A stretch of 64,000 bases of DNA. Source: Manis javanica (taxonomy: Eukaryota; Chordata; Mammalia; Pholidota; Manidae). The DNA is taken from contig NC_133174.1 in NCBI RefSeq assembly GCF_040802235.1, forward strand, positions 133,663,213-133,727,212, written 5' to 3'. Shown here in pieces: positions 12,345 through 23,745 of the stretch (within the stretch, counting starts at the first letter, position 1; each line of letters begins with the position of its first letter). Under the pieces are notes generated by a model. The model ran no database searches. It was not told the origin of the DNA and saw only the letters and a list, made by a program, of their open reading frames with translations. A program made the translations under genes and the position numbers.

Positions 12345-12530
12345 AAACACTTGGCTTCTTTATTGCAGGTCTGCTCAGAGCCTTTTGTATGACAATATGT
12401 GTCAAGTATCTCTGATACAGCACTTCCCCAAACTAGATAAGCTTGGAAATTCTGTTCAGGTACACATTTTAATATCTCCCAAAAGTAATGCTTCTTGAAA
12501 AATGCTTTGGGAAATGCTGGATTAGAACCA
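12345..12530. mobile_element. Possible hAT-Charlie fragment
   Basis: The segment starts with 'CTTGGCTTCTTTATTGCAGG' and ends with 'GCTTTGGGAAATGCTGG', a pattern I associate with ends of Charlie-derived MITEs. The interior is too diverged to name. Confidence 0.4.
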
Positions 12531-15190
12531 AATTAAATTATTTTCTATGCCAGTGTCTTTTTCTTAGGATATGATCCGTTGATGATCAATATAGAGGTAA
12601 GAAATGCAGAACTCAAAGTGGGGACAAGTTTACACACAGAACAGCAGAGCCAAATATGTGGTATAGGGGTTCTTGAAACCTTATGAAATCATTGAAAAAC
12701 CGACGAAACCCACAGCCATCTATATTAGTTAGAATAGCCTATAATGGGTAAAGCCTATGCCATGTTTTTACCTGAATTCTCAGTGGCCTTACTGAACAAA
12801 GGCTTGTCACTCATGTCATAGTAACATGTGGATCAGACTACCCTCCAAGCAGTGACTCAGAATCTGTGCTCTTGAAACTTATGATGATGCCATTCTACAA
12901 GTCCATCCCTTCCAGGCATAGAGGCTGCAAAGTGAAGGAGTGTGGAGAATATATACGGACTCTTCACTGCATTGGCCCATATCCCATTGGTCACATTCTG
13001 ATGGCCATATAGAATATGAATATGGCCAACTCAACATATAGCCCTAATTCCTCACAGAGTCACTTCTCCCATTGTAGTGGAAAGTCAGCAAAATGTATGG
13101 ACACACATATAGGAGAGTGGTAGAATTGATGGTGGGACAAATGAAGTATTTCTTATCTGATTGCTTTTACTCCCATCTTTGCTTTTTAATTATAGCTTAT
13201 ATTTATGTCAGGTTCTCAACTTAGCCTGGCATCAGCACAGCACTCATCCATTGGGGTAGGAAAGGGCAGACTGTGTTGATAATGGTGTATTTTGGGGGTT
13301 CTGTTCAGTGAGGTCAGCTGACAGTTAAATCGAAATTATTTGAACTGTTGTTAGTTGAAATAGAAGTTATTTCCATTATCAGTGCAACACACTATTTCCT
13401 TAATTTCTTCTCATATATTTTTAGCAACTATGCTATTTAGCAAAAATAGTATAAAACCACCTATCTCAAAGGCAAGGTTTAGATTTATATACCATCACTT
13501 TTCCATTAGACAACTCAGTTTCAGTAGTTATATCAAGTCAGCAATTTCAAGATCTATTTTATTTTTTCAATAAAATCAATAATTTAACAAATGATCCAAT
13601 CTTTTTCCTATAAAATAAAATATTTAACCAAACTGCCAAAATTGCCTAGGCAACAATTACTGCCAAGTAGTTTAGGAATTCAAACTATGGAATTAGCAAT
13701 TAATGAAAGATACAATTTTAAAGCAAGGCATTCCTATGTACAGATTAAGCCTCGTTTCTTCCTAAGCTTCAGTTAGAAAGTATTTCTTTAACAAGTCAGT
13801 TTTCCTTAGAAACTCAGCTAATCGATTTCCTCCGGCCATTGTGCAGTGGTATTTGTAGATCCAGAAAAGTTTCGGGGCCGGGTGAAGTTAGGGCAGAAGA
13901 ATGAGAGGCCTGGCTTCCTATCCCATGCCCTCTTCTACCGACAATCGCAAGTGCTTTCATCTGAATACATTAGAATCCCAGGTAAGATTCCAATGGAAAA
14001 TAAGGTACTACTGCTTTCAAAAAAGTTACAAGTTGCTCGGTGCGGACTTCTCACTACCTGCCTGGATCTTATAAGACTGATGACACTGTTTGTCTTTTCA
14101 ACAGTCACCTTTCTCATTCTCTCCCATAGTCACTCTTATACCCCACTGAGCCTTCTAATTTTGAACCTTAAACCCTTTCTTGTCCTGCCCCCTTCATGCT
14201 GAGTTGAGAAGAAAGACAAATAAAGCGGGTACACTGCCATTCCCTATGACATGCCTGCCCAGCTGTGCAACTGTACTTTTGTAATCAGTGTTTCCCTGAC
14301 AACTTGAGTACCTCAATAAATGGAGAGAAGAGGGAACTAACATTCGCTGGGTGCTACTCTGATTTTTACCTGCAGTTGCTCACCATGGGCGGTGCTTCCT
14401 ATACATTCTCTCATGCACATGTACCACCTAAGTTTCCATTCCAATAGGTCTACTACAGGAGTTGCGCTTTTTTCTTTGCTTCTTGGAATGTTGAGAATAA
14501 ATGGCTAAAAATTCAACAAAATTCTAAGATACTTCCCTCACATATAGTCCCTGTTGGCTGTGTAGAAACAGCCCCAACAAGGGCGGTGGGGCTCAACTCA
14601 TGTCTCCCTGAGCATAGCTAAGCCAATCACAAAACATTCTGCCATCCAGAACTTCATAGACCCCATCAAAAATGTGCTTTATAATTATTTGTTTAGAATG
14701 GTCTCTTAGAAAGCAGACAGCATTTCTACTGATATAACCATTTTCCTCTGTCAAGGAACATTTACTTTGAATAATTTTCAATATTATTCATTCATGCTCA
14801 CACCTTTTTCCTGGCAACTGCACTCTTTTTCATGACCAGGAAGATGTGAGTTTTATAGGAAGAAAAATGCAAGACAGTAAAAGGGCGTTTTTTAAACAAA
14901 GTTTTCAGAGGACCATATTTTTCATTTCCTAGAAACACAGCCTGATGATCCATAAATAAAGCTACCAATCATTTTCAGATGAGACATTTCAAGGACATAA
15001 CCTGAAAATACAATTCTAAAAAAAAAAGAGAGACTATTTTATCTGCTAAGTACATGAAGAGCCAATATAAACTGTGGGCATATTGTTATATGTCTTTCTG
15101 CATAGAGAACTGAATAATAAATTCATAACTGATTAAGTACCCAGACATACTATTACATGCATCTTATTTGCATTAATATTCCTTGCTTCA
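12531..15190. other. No gene seen; unique-looking DNA
   Basis: No repeat family is recognisable. The 118-codon ORF at 13846-14202 overlaps a 60-codon antisense ORF, has no known domain, and shows no conserved exon-like borders. Confidence 0.5.
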
Positions 15191-15194
15191 TGCT

Positions 15195-15715
15195 GCTGAT
15201 TATCTAGTAGAAGAGATGGAAATCAAGCTAATCATCAAATAAGTAAGTTTAAAATTAAACTAAGCAGATTCAATGAAGAAAATGTATATGTTATAAACAA
15301 AAATATATAAAAATTGGTAGCTGAGTGTATGTAGGAGTTATGTGAATGCTTCCATGAGGACATGACTTTTGAGATGAGATCTGAGGCATGAAGAAGCATT
15401 AACGAAAAGAGGGAAAAGCCAGGATAACATTCCAGGAAGAAAGAGCAACATTTCAAAGGTTCTGAATCCCACTGAAAACAATGAAAGCCCGTCATGGTCA
15501 TGCTGGAGGGAGCTGAACAAAGGAGAGGATGGAGCAAGATGCAGTGAAAGAATTAAGCTGGGCTCAGACCATACGGAACACTGCAGGGCCTAGTAAGGAT
15601 TTGGGCTTCTGTCCTACAAGCAATGGCATCCACTGTGGGGTTCATTGCTGAGGGGAGGGGGCAGCAGAGGGCAGGGTGTGACAATCAGGTTTGTTTTGAG
15701 CCGATTCCTCTGCCT
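15195..15715 (-). mobile_element. L2 LINE fragment, antisense
   Basis: Antisense L2 ORF/3' region: 'GACTTTTGAGATGAGATCTG' (15365-15384), 'AACATTCCAGGAAGAAAGAG' (15425-15444), 'GCAGGGCCTAGTAAGGATTT' (15583-15602) and 'ACAAGCAATGGCATCCACTG' (15616-15635), matching the L2 strings for 'added weight-of-pool'-style antisense order (loss of the 3' tail, then gene body). All frames are broken. Confidence 0.7.
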
Positions 15716-18525
15716 TTGGTGGCCTTCTGACTGGCTGGAGACACGTGTGGATGTAGGAAGACTGGTTAGGATAGAACTGCAGCTGTGTAGCCCAGAGTGT
15801 TGACATGGAATAGTCTCCAATGTGTTGATTCGCAGTTCATACTCCTGTGCATAAGCAGCAACCTCTAAACGTATGCTGCTTTGTTCTCTGTTCCTTGTCC
15901 CAGCCTCCCCAGATCCACTTGACCCCTTTTTTTTGCCCATCCTGTGTACTAGAGATGGAACCTTGCCCCCGTGTTAGCTGTCTCCTGGATGGGTTTTAGC
16001 CCAATGGAGGCAGCAACAGGCACCACTGCAGGATGGGAGGGAGGAGAGAAAGGTAAGGGTATTATTTCTCCCCAACTCCTTCCTGGCCTCTGCACTGCTT
16101 CTCTGGCAGTAGTTGCGTTCCTTCACATTTACAGCCCCTGCTGGGTGGCCTCTCCTCCATAGATCAGCTCTCAGTGAGCTCCAGAAGAACCCCTACCTCC
16201 CTTTGCCCCCTCAGCCTTAGGGATAATAATAGCTTCCTGCTTTTGCTAGTCTCTGGGTGCCTCACCATCCATTGGAGGTCCTCTTAATCTTGCTTCACAT
16301 CTGTATGAAGTCTCACTAAAATGGTTTCATTTGAACCACCTAAGATGAAGGTTTTTCCCTGATAGAACCATGATTATGCAAAATATAATGGAAATAATCA
16401 TTTTCAAAGATAGAAACCTAAGAAGCCCTGAGTGTTAGAATAGACCATAAGCATAGAATGCTACATGCCATATATAGTGTGAAAGTCTGTGTTATCCTAA
16501 ACCCCCTGGAAGTGGATCCCTACATTTTGAAGAAGGGATTAGACAGAAACATACCCGAATACAGCACATACCAGGGGCAGAATCCTGGGCTGCCTAAGTT
16601 CCATAAGAATATCTAGATGCTTGGGATCATTTAAAGACAGCATTATCTGGGTTAGTCCCTGGAGTTACAGCTCCTCCCGTGCATGTTTTGGCCATTTAAA
16701 TGGAATGAGTTTATTTGATCAATTATTTCCTCTGTATGAAGTCTCATGTTATCCCCAGGCTACTGAGTAGGAATAGAATCTTCTCCTTCAGTTTATGCAG
16801 GGTGATGGTGGGTGAATGAAAAAGTAGCTTCTGATATAAGCAGCGGTATAACATTAGAAACATAATGACCCTAGGTCAGCCTTATAGACAAAGAGCAATA
16901 AATGGGCCAATTGTAGGGGTATAATGGGAAAGCCACGTGACAGAGCTCAGGGTTCGGTTTCTATGTGCATGCCATTCGCATTGCTCAGTTCCCTCATAAA
17001 TGAGTACATTTCTTTTCTAATCCTGTGTATATATATTCTCTTAGCACACACATTCCCAAATACTGTACTAATTCCTTCCAAGACCTCACTAATTATCCAA
17101 AGCAAGACATAAACTGTTGATGGGAAAATGAGGTGCTTTAATAATATATGTTCTATCTTTGGCAGTTCCTTTTGCTTGTCAATAGCTATAGTATATCTCA
17201 ACAGTAAGCTGAGAACACTAGGCTGAAGGGCTGACAAGAGGTCAATACATGCTGTAATCAGCATAGACTGTGCAGTAATGTCCTTGCATTCCATTATAAA
17301 GTGGTAATGAAGAAAGAATATAACATTTGCAGGAGACCTTAGTCTCCATTTCACTACCAATTGCCTATATCTATTCAGAAAAGTTGATTTCATGCAAAAA
17401 AAAAAAGCTTTCTAGGGTCTTCAAATTCACTACCGAGTACTCAAGGACAATACAACAGTGATGAAGTTCTCGACAATTGTATGCCTCAGAAAAAGACTAG
17501 GCTCAGTGCAAATCAAAAAGCTATTGATAAAAACCATTATTCTTCCATGTAACAAAAAAAGGTATGCTTACCCTTCAATTTTATGGAAGGAAATGAAAGG
17601 GCAACTATTAAGATGAGCCTTCAATGTGATCTATAAATGCTATCCAGTATATACATCTATTTGCTAAGACCTTTCCCTGCTCACACACTGTGTCTAGAGA
17701 AAAGTTATCTCTTTGGGGGATTTGCTCATTTGGACCTGCACTATAGAAGCTGGAAGATGCTAAGTGGAGGCTGTGCTTTGTTTTTGTCTATTTACCGTCA
17801 CAGTGCCAGCCCTTTATCACCACCTCCAAAGTCATCTTCCAGGTGCAGCAGTTCCTAGAAATATCTGTTACCACAAAAGATCTACATTCAATCAGAAAAG
17901 GAATTGTGACACATTTGGGGTCTGTGAGTTGAGGGATATGAGCAGAAGGCAGATGGGGCTATTTAGTTCAGTCAGGTCTTTGGTCCCAACCTGAAACCAC
18001 TCACGCAGACCAACAACTGTCAATAGGACAGTGGTCAGAAGAGAAACCGAGTTTAACACATCCTCACCTACTGCACACACCCTAACAAAAGGATGTCAGT
18101 TCTGTCATTTTTTAAAGTGACATAAAGCTACCTGTACTAAAGGAGGAAATTTTGATTTTTGATTTCCTTATGTTGTGTCTTGAGCGGGATAAAGTATGGA
18201 ACATGCTATGTCAACAAGGAAGACTAGGAACCTTCGACCCATTAACGCTTGCTCTCGGGAGAAGCACAGTGCTGACGGACAAGACTCAGGGGAGTGGGTT
18301 AGGGGTTAGCATTAATATACAGTTTGTAAAAAGGATATGATGAAGGGAGAAAGAAATGAATCCATAAGCACAGCTGGATATTTAAATACTTCTTCATTAG
18401 TAATTGACTGAACTCATAGACTAAAGAGAAAAAAATTATATAGACGATTTGACCAGCCAATATAACATTATTGCTATTTATTGAAGTATACATCCCCAAA
18501 CTGCAATATCCATTCCAGGCCATAA
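15716..18525. other. No gene seen; unique-looking DNA
   Basis: No named repeat. It contains the longest ORF of the window (148 codons, minus strand, 16947-17393), which lacks any recognisable domain or homologue and sits in AT-rich DNA, so I treat it as chance. Confidence 0.5.
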
Positions 18526-18529
18526 GACA

Positions 18530-18767
18530 AGTACCAATATATTTAAAAGGATTGAGATCATCCCAAAATATATTCTCTTCACAATGGAATTAAATTAGAA
18601 TTATTATTAAGATATTTAGGAAATGCCTAAACACTTGGAAATTCAACAACATACTTCCAAATAACTTGCAGATTAAAGAAGAAATCACAAAGGAAATTAT
18701 GAAATATTTGGACCTGAACAACAATAAAATCATATCATGTAAGAATTTGTAGGATGCAACTGGCCCA
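18530..18767 (+). mobile_element. L1 ORF2 fragment, sense
   Basis: Matches the L1 ORF2 region just after the endonuclease domain: 'TTTAAAAGGATTGAGATCAT' (18542-18561), 'ACAATGGAATTAAATTAGAA' (18581-18600), 'ACTTGGAAATTCAACAACAT' (18633-18652) and a 'GGATGCAACT' end (18752-18761). Frameshifts are present. It abuts an L1 piece in the opposite orientation. Confidence 0.85.
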
Positions 18768-19235
18768 TTTTGAATTAATTTGTGTGAGTGGTGTAAGACA
18801 GGGGTCTAACTTCATTTTTCTGCATATGGATATCCAGCTTGCCCAGCACCATTCACTGAAGAGAGTCCCTGGCTCCCTTGTCACATATTAGTTGATCATG
18901 TATGCAGGGATTTGTTTCTGGGCCCTTTATCCTATTCCTTGGGTCTATGTGTCTGCTTCTATGCCAGTACCACACTGCTTTTGGTTGCTATAGCTTTCTA
19001 GCATAGTTTGGAATCAGGAAGTATGATGCCTCCAGTGTTGTCCTTTCTCTAGATAGCTTTTGTTATTCGGGGCCTCTTGTGGTTCCACACAAATTTTAGG
19101 GTTGTTTTCCTCTTTCTGTGAAAAATGTCATTGGAATTTTGATCGGGATTGCATTGAATAGTATAGATGGCTTTGGGTAGTATGAACATTTGAACTATAA
19201 AAATATTAGAGGTGTTGTTTGTATGGTCATTCCAG
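18768..19235 (-). mobile_element. L1 ORF2 fragment, antisense
   Basis: Antisense ORF2 C-terminal half: 'TGGATATCCAGCTTGCCCAG' (18827-18846), 'CAGCACCATTCACTGAAGAG' (18844-18863), 'CCAGTACCACACTGCTTTTG' (18964-18983), 'GAAAAATGTCATTGGAATTT' (19120-19139) and 'GATCGGGATTGCATTGAATA' (19141-19160). The reverse frame still shows a short stretch of ORF2-like sequence (19049-19252). No 3' UTR or tail is attached. Confidence 0.9.
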
Positions 19236-20400
19236 CCTTCAGTAAAAGCCAAAAAAGTAGTGCTACAGCATACTCTGTGAAGGCATGTGGAATCTTCAGC
19301 ATGGAAAACACCACCACAAAATTTTCCCTGGTTGTGGAAGATTGGTCTTGAGATAGTGAGCCATGTCTGTATGCATTAAGTACAGTTCATTCAAACACTG
19401 GAAGCAAAATGGAATGGGCTTTATACTGTAGTTAAGTACATCTGTTTCAAGTATCCCTTCTGCATATTTCATACAGAACCTATAGAAGCGTTAAGTTGTT
19501 GGGTGAGTATTCAGAGAGCTCAGTTATGTCCACATTCATCCAAGATGTGTCTCTTGCTTCATGACAAGCCAAATGTCCACCTAAAGAATACAGAACAATT
19601 CCTAGAAACAACCACATAACCCAACAAGTAATCTTTTATGATCAAGTCCTGTATAGAATACAAAGATGAATCAGACATGGCCCCAGCACTCAGGGAACTT
19701 ATGAATCAAACGATGATATATTATTATCTAATATCAATCCCCACAGTTATTTTTTATACCATGCATTTATTTTATGAAATATATCTTACCCAGTTTCCAC
19801 AACATGGAATGTATGTCCTCATATATATTTATTGCAGTGTATGAAATAATTTTCTGACAAGACACACATTCCAAGAGGCTCTGTTTAAATCCAAAAGACA
19901 TGAGAAAGCATTGGTGTATAGACCTTGTGTTCTCTATGAAACTGAATTGCTAGTTTGCTAGTGTTTAAAATATATCTCCATTAGCTTTCTGAGGGGTGGA
20001 ATCTGATACTGCATGAATATATCTCTGCCATGAGAAAATAGGTTGGAGTAGTGACTAGGTGAACAAAGGAGGCTCACACTGAAAAGCCACTAGAAGGCCA
20101 CAGACATCAGCCCATGTTCCTGAGATTTCCTAACTCCATTGGCGGATTGTTACAACTAGTGCATTTCTTAGTTTGCATCTGCACATATAAATATAGTTTC
20201 TCAAAATTCCCAAAACCTTCAGAAGTGCCAGTCATTTGAAACAAAATACTTTGTCCACCCCCTTTCCTAAAGCAGTATGGTTATATGTATAGGTTTGTAA
20301 TTAAAATAGATCTCTACTAGATTTATTAGTGAGTGATGCTATTAAACATATTTAACATAAAGCAAGAAATTCTCAAGAGAAAAACTAATTCAGGTAATAA
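19236..20400. other. No gene seen
   Basis: AT-rich DNA with short chance ORFs only. No family recognised. Confidence 0.5.
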
Positions 20401-20404
20401 ATAG

Positions 20405-20645
20405 TGTAAATTTGGGTGCCAGTCTGTCTCAATTTGAATGCAGTTTAGCCATTTCTTAGCTTTGTGACTTTGTGCAAGTTACTTTAAGTCTCAATTTCCT
20501 CATTTGTAAAACAGGAAAGTAGTGGTCTCTATCTTCTAAGATGGTAGTGAGGATTAAATGACATAATTCATATAAAGCACTTAGTACAGTGCCTGGCACA
20601 CAGTATGAGCACAATAAATGGTAGCCATTACTATTATAATTCCCT
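20405..20645 (+). repeat. MIR SINE, sense, nearly complete
   Basis: Follows MIR from the mid-body to the tail: 'GCTTTGTGACTTTGTGCAAG' (20459-20478), 'TCAATTTCCTCATTTGTAAA' (20491-20510), 'GTGAGGATTAAATGACATAA' (20548-20567), 'AAGCACTTAGTACAGTGCCT' (20575-20594) and 'GGCACACAGTATGAGCACAA' (20595-20614). It is the best preserved MIR in the window. Confidence 0.92.
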
Positions 20646-21074
20646 CCAGGAGACTTCTCACCATAAGCAAATAATAATTACTCAGGTTATATGAGTCGTC
20701 ATGGCGCTCATTGCTCTTCTGGCGTGTGATTGTTCCCATAGAGGCTCACCTTGGAAAGGGAGGCCCATTTTAATGCTGCAGTTCAACCTTTCCTGGTGTT
20801 AGTACAATAGCAGTGATGGCATTTTATGCTTATACAATAGCAGTCTATGGCGGTTCTTGTCTTCTTGATAAATTCAAACTGCTGGTTGGAACATATGCTG
20901 CTTGGATGTTGAAAGAAAAAAACCAGTAAGATCTATTTTGATACAAAGGTTAGGGAGCAGTGTGACTTTTTATTTAACAATATAATAACTTTTTTCATTT
21001 CTTTTGTTGCCTTAATGTGTGAACAGTTCCATATAGATAGCATGGAATAGGGAAGTAATTATATAACTAGCTCT

Positions 21075-21830
21075 AAATGAAATCAATAAACATTTACCAA
21101 ACACCTACTAAACTAGATGCTGGTGAGAATGTGTAGGTCTGTAAGACATCCCTTAGGAGCTGATTACCTGGTTGAAGAGGTGAGAGAGGTATACATTTAT
21201 AGAAACTTAAGTAACACTTAAATATTGAAGTTATAGTGTCAGCTGCCAGATAAGTAATTCTAGCACAGAAAGAAAACTGGCATTGGCTCTTGAAAGAACT
21301 ACATAGCTAGAGGAGAAGAGGGGACAGAATCTTTTAGTACAGAGATATATGAGAATAAACATGCCAACAAATAGGAAATGTAAGAGTTTAACTGGATCTG
21401 GGCTTTTTATTTTTGGGGGAGACATAAAGGATCTAAGGGTGAGATTGTGAAGGATCTTTTGTGTCAAGATAAGGAGTGTGTCTCTATAATTGGGAGCCAG
21501 TGAAAGCTTTATAACAAAGGACGAATAGGAGGAAAGAGAAAATTTGGAAAAAAAATTATTTGAGCCCAGTTTGTAGGACCGACTGGAAGAAGGGAAGGCA
21601 AGAATCAGGCATACTACTGTGGAGGTTCTCAAAGGAAGCTGAGGCCATTGGAAGAGAAGAGGAGGGAGGTTGCAAGAGAAAAATCAACAAGATTTGCTGA
21701 CTGCTTGGATGGGGATGGCAAAGAAAAAGAAGGAGACAAAATTCTGGAAATTTAGAGCTGGGAAAATGTTGAGACTTCGAATAACTGGGGGAGTTAGAAG
21801 GTTTGAGCTGTCTTTTATTTATTTTTTGAA
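21075..21830 (-). mobile_element. L2 LINE, antisense
   Basis: Starts with the antisense L2 tail ('CAATAAACATTTACCAAACA', 21084-21103) and runs into antisense L2 body: 'GTGAAGGATCTTTTGTGTC' near 21447, 'GGGAGCCAGTGAAAGCTTTA' (21491-21510) and 'CAACAAGATTTGCTGACTGC' (21686-21705). Two overlapping minus-strand ORFs (133 and 94 codons) are remnants of the ORF2 region with frameshifts, not genes. Confidence 0.75.
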
Positions 21831-22865
21831 GTTGAAACATTGAGTTGCAGTCATATCATTATGACGCAATAATTGGAAGCAGATAGGACTCATGAGACAG
21901 TAACACTTGGGGTTTGGAGCATTACCCTCAGTGGTGGCATTTGGAAGCATGAATAGTGACAGAACCGGCCCTAGGAAGAGAAAAGTGCAGGGATGAAGGC
22001 CGCGTAACTTAGAGAAGCCAGCATAGGAGAGCTGTTGACAGGCATTGTGGGTTGGGGACATTCTCAGCGCCTTTCTCTTCTTGATCACCAGGAAGTCTAA
22101 AATTAATCTGGTACCAAAATAGAATGCCTGCCTTACCTTATCCCAAATAGCAGATACATCCCTTTTGTTCCTAATGATTTCAGATTTCACTTTTTCAGCT
22201 TAGTTTTAATCCTCTCTTTCACTTGAGGCTCTGTATTACAAGTTGACACAAACCTTTCTGAAGACAGGCAGAATAAAATGACAGATAAAAAAAAAAACCA
22301 AGTACCATAAAATCATCTGAGCAGACAATGCAAAGAAAGTGAAATCTCTAATCGTCTCAGATGCCATAGGCACACAGGGTAAGCACTGAAAGGCAGCCTT
22401 GCATTTTGCCAATTAGGAAACCATGCAACTTGAGAAATTTAAAAATGTTGGAAAAGCTTGGGGTTGGGGTGAAAATACCAAAGGAGAAGGTAAACATGTG
22501 ATAAGGAATCAACCATAAATGAATAAACACCATACCAAAATGACATATGAAAATATCTTGGGAGTTGTATCTAAAAAATCATATGCTTATAACACTGAGT
22601 GCTTGCATATCACCCCACACCCATGAGGCAGGTAGCTGGCGCCCCAGCTGCATTTTTGACAATAGATTTAGAACTGGCAATGTTGAAGAGCAAACAACCT
22701 TTTCTACCAGCTGCTTATGTTCTCAAGATGGCAGAAGGCTGACTAGAGGGAACCTGAATGCTTCTTATATAAACACTACTACCTGAAGCTTCACTGGAAA
22801 GAAAGAGAAAGGTATGTGACGTACAAGACAAAATTAGACAAGAAAAATACTTTTTGTTCGGGGTG
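21831..22865. other. No gene seen
   Basis: No family recognised. The 123-codon minus-strand ORF at 21819-22190 partly overlaps the L2 end and has no motif support. Confidence 0.5.
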
Positions 22866-22869
22866 CATT

Positions 22870-23745
22870 AACAGTCATTAGAGTGACTGGCTTAAAAACA
22901 CAAACAGACCAATGGAATGGAATCAAAGCATAGTAATTAACTCCCAGATATATAGTCAACTAATAGGTGACAAGGAGCCAAGAACCCTCACTGGGGAAAG
23001 GATAGGCTCTTCAATAATCTTTTCATGATAAAAACTCTGAACAATTTTTTTTGGTATGACTCCTGAAGCACAAGCAAGGAAAGCAAACATTAATAAGTGG
23101 GACAACATCAAATTAAAAAGCTTCTGTACAGTGAAAGAAACAACGAAACGAAAAGACAACCTACAGAATGGGAGAAAATGTTCGCAAATCATCTGTCTGA
23201 CAAAAGTTAATACCCCAAATATGTAAAGAGCTCATACAACTCAATAGCAAAGACCCCCAAATAATCTGATTAAAATGAGCAGAAGACATGAATAGACTTT
23301 TTTCCAAAAAAGACATACAAATGGTCAACAAGTGCATGGAAAGGTGCTTGATGCTGCTCATCATCAGGAAAATGCAAATAAAAACTACAGTGAAATATTA
23401 CCTCACACATATTAGAATGACTTATAAAAACAATAAGAAACAGGAAGTATTGGCAAGAGTGCGGAGAAAACAAAGCCCTTGTTCAGTGTTTGGGGGCATA
23501 TAAATTGGTGCAGCCACTATGGAAAACAATATGGAGGTTTCTCAAAAAATCAAAGTAGAACTACCCTATGATCCAACAGCCCCACTTCTGGGTATATATC
23601 CACAGGAAAGGAAATAAGGATCTCCAAGAGATCTCTGCACCTCCATGTTCATTGCAGCATTATTCACACAAGCCAAGACATGGCAACAACCTATGTGTCT
23701 GTCTATGGATAAATTAATAAAGATGATGTGATATTTCACCCCTTG
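22870..23745 (+). mobile_element. L1 ORF2 C-terminal part, sense
   Basis: Sense L1: 'CAAACAGACCAATGGAATGG' (22901-22920), 'ATTAAAAAGCTTCTGTACAG' (23112-23131), 'AACTCAATAGCAAAGACCCC' (23238-23257), 'AAATGCAAATAAAAACTACA' (23371-23390), 'AATATGGAGGTTTCTCAAAA' (23529-23548), 'CTATGATCCAACAGCCCCAC' (23566-23585). Several stops and indels. The body ends before a recognisable 3' UTR or tail. Confidence 0.92.

Noticed and set aside
13846-14202. 118-codon ORF with a composition unlike its neighbours
   Set aside because: No homologue recognised, no clear splice sites, and an antisense ORF overlaps it. A processed pseudogene was considered but no poly-A tail or target duplication is visible.
16947-17393. 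148-codon minus-strand ORF, longest in the window
   Set aside because: No known domain, no upstream regulatory sign, AT-rich composition, overlaps shorter ORFs on the other strand. ORFs near this length are expected by chance in 64 kb.
21231-21840. Two overlapping minus-strand ORFs of 133 and 94 codons
   Set aside because: They lie in an antisense L2 and change frame within it, as expected of a dead LINE.
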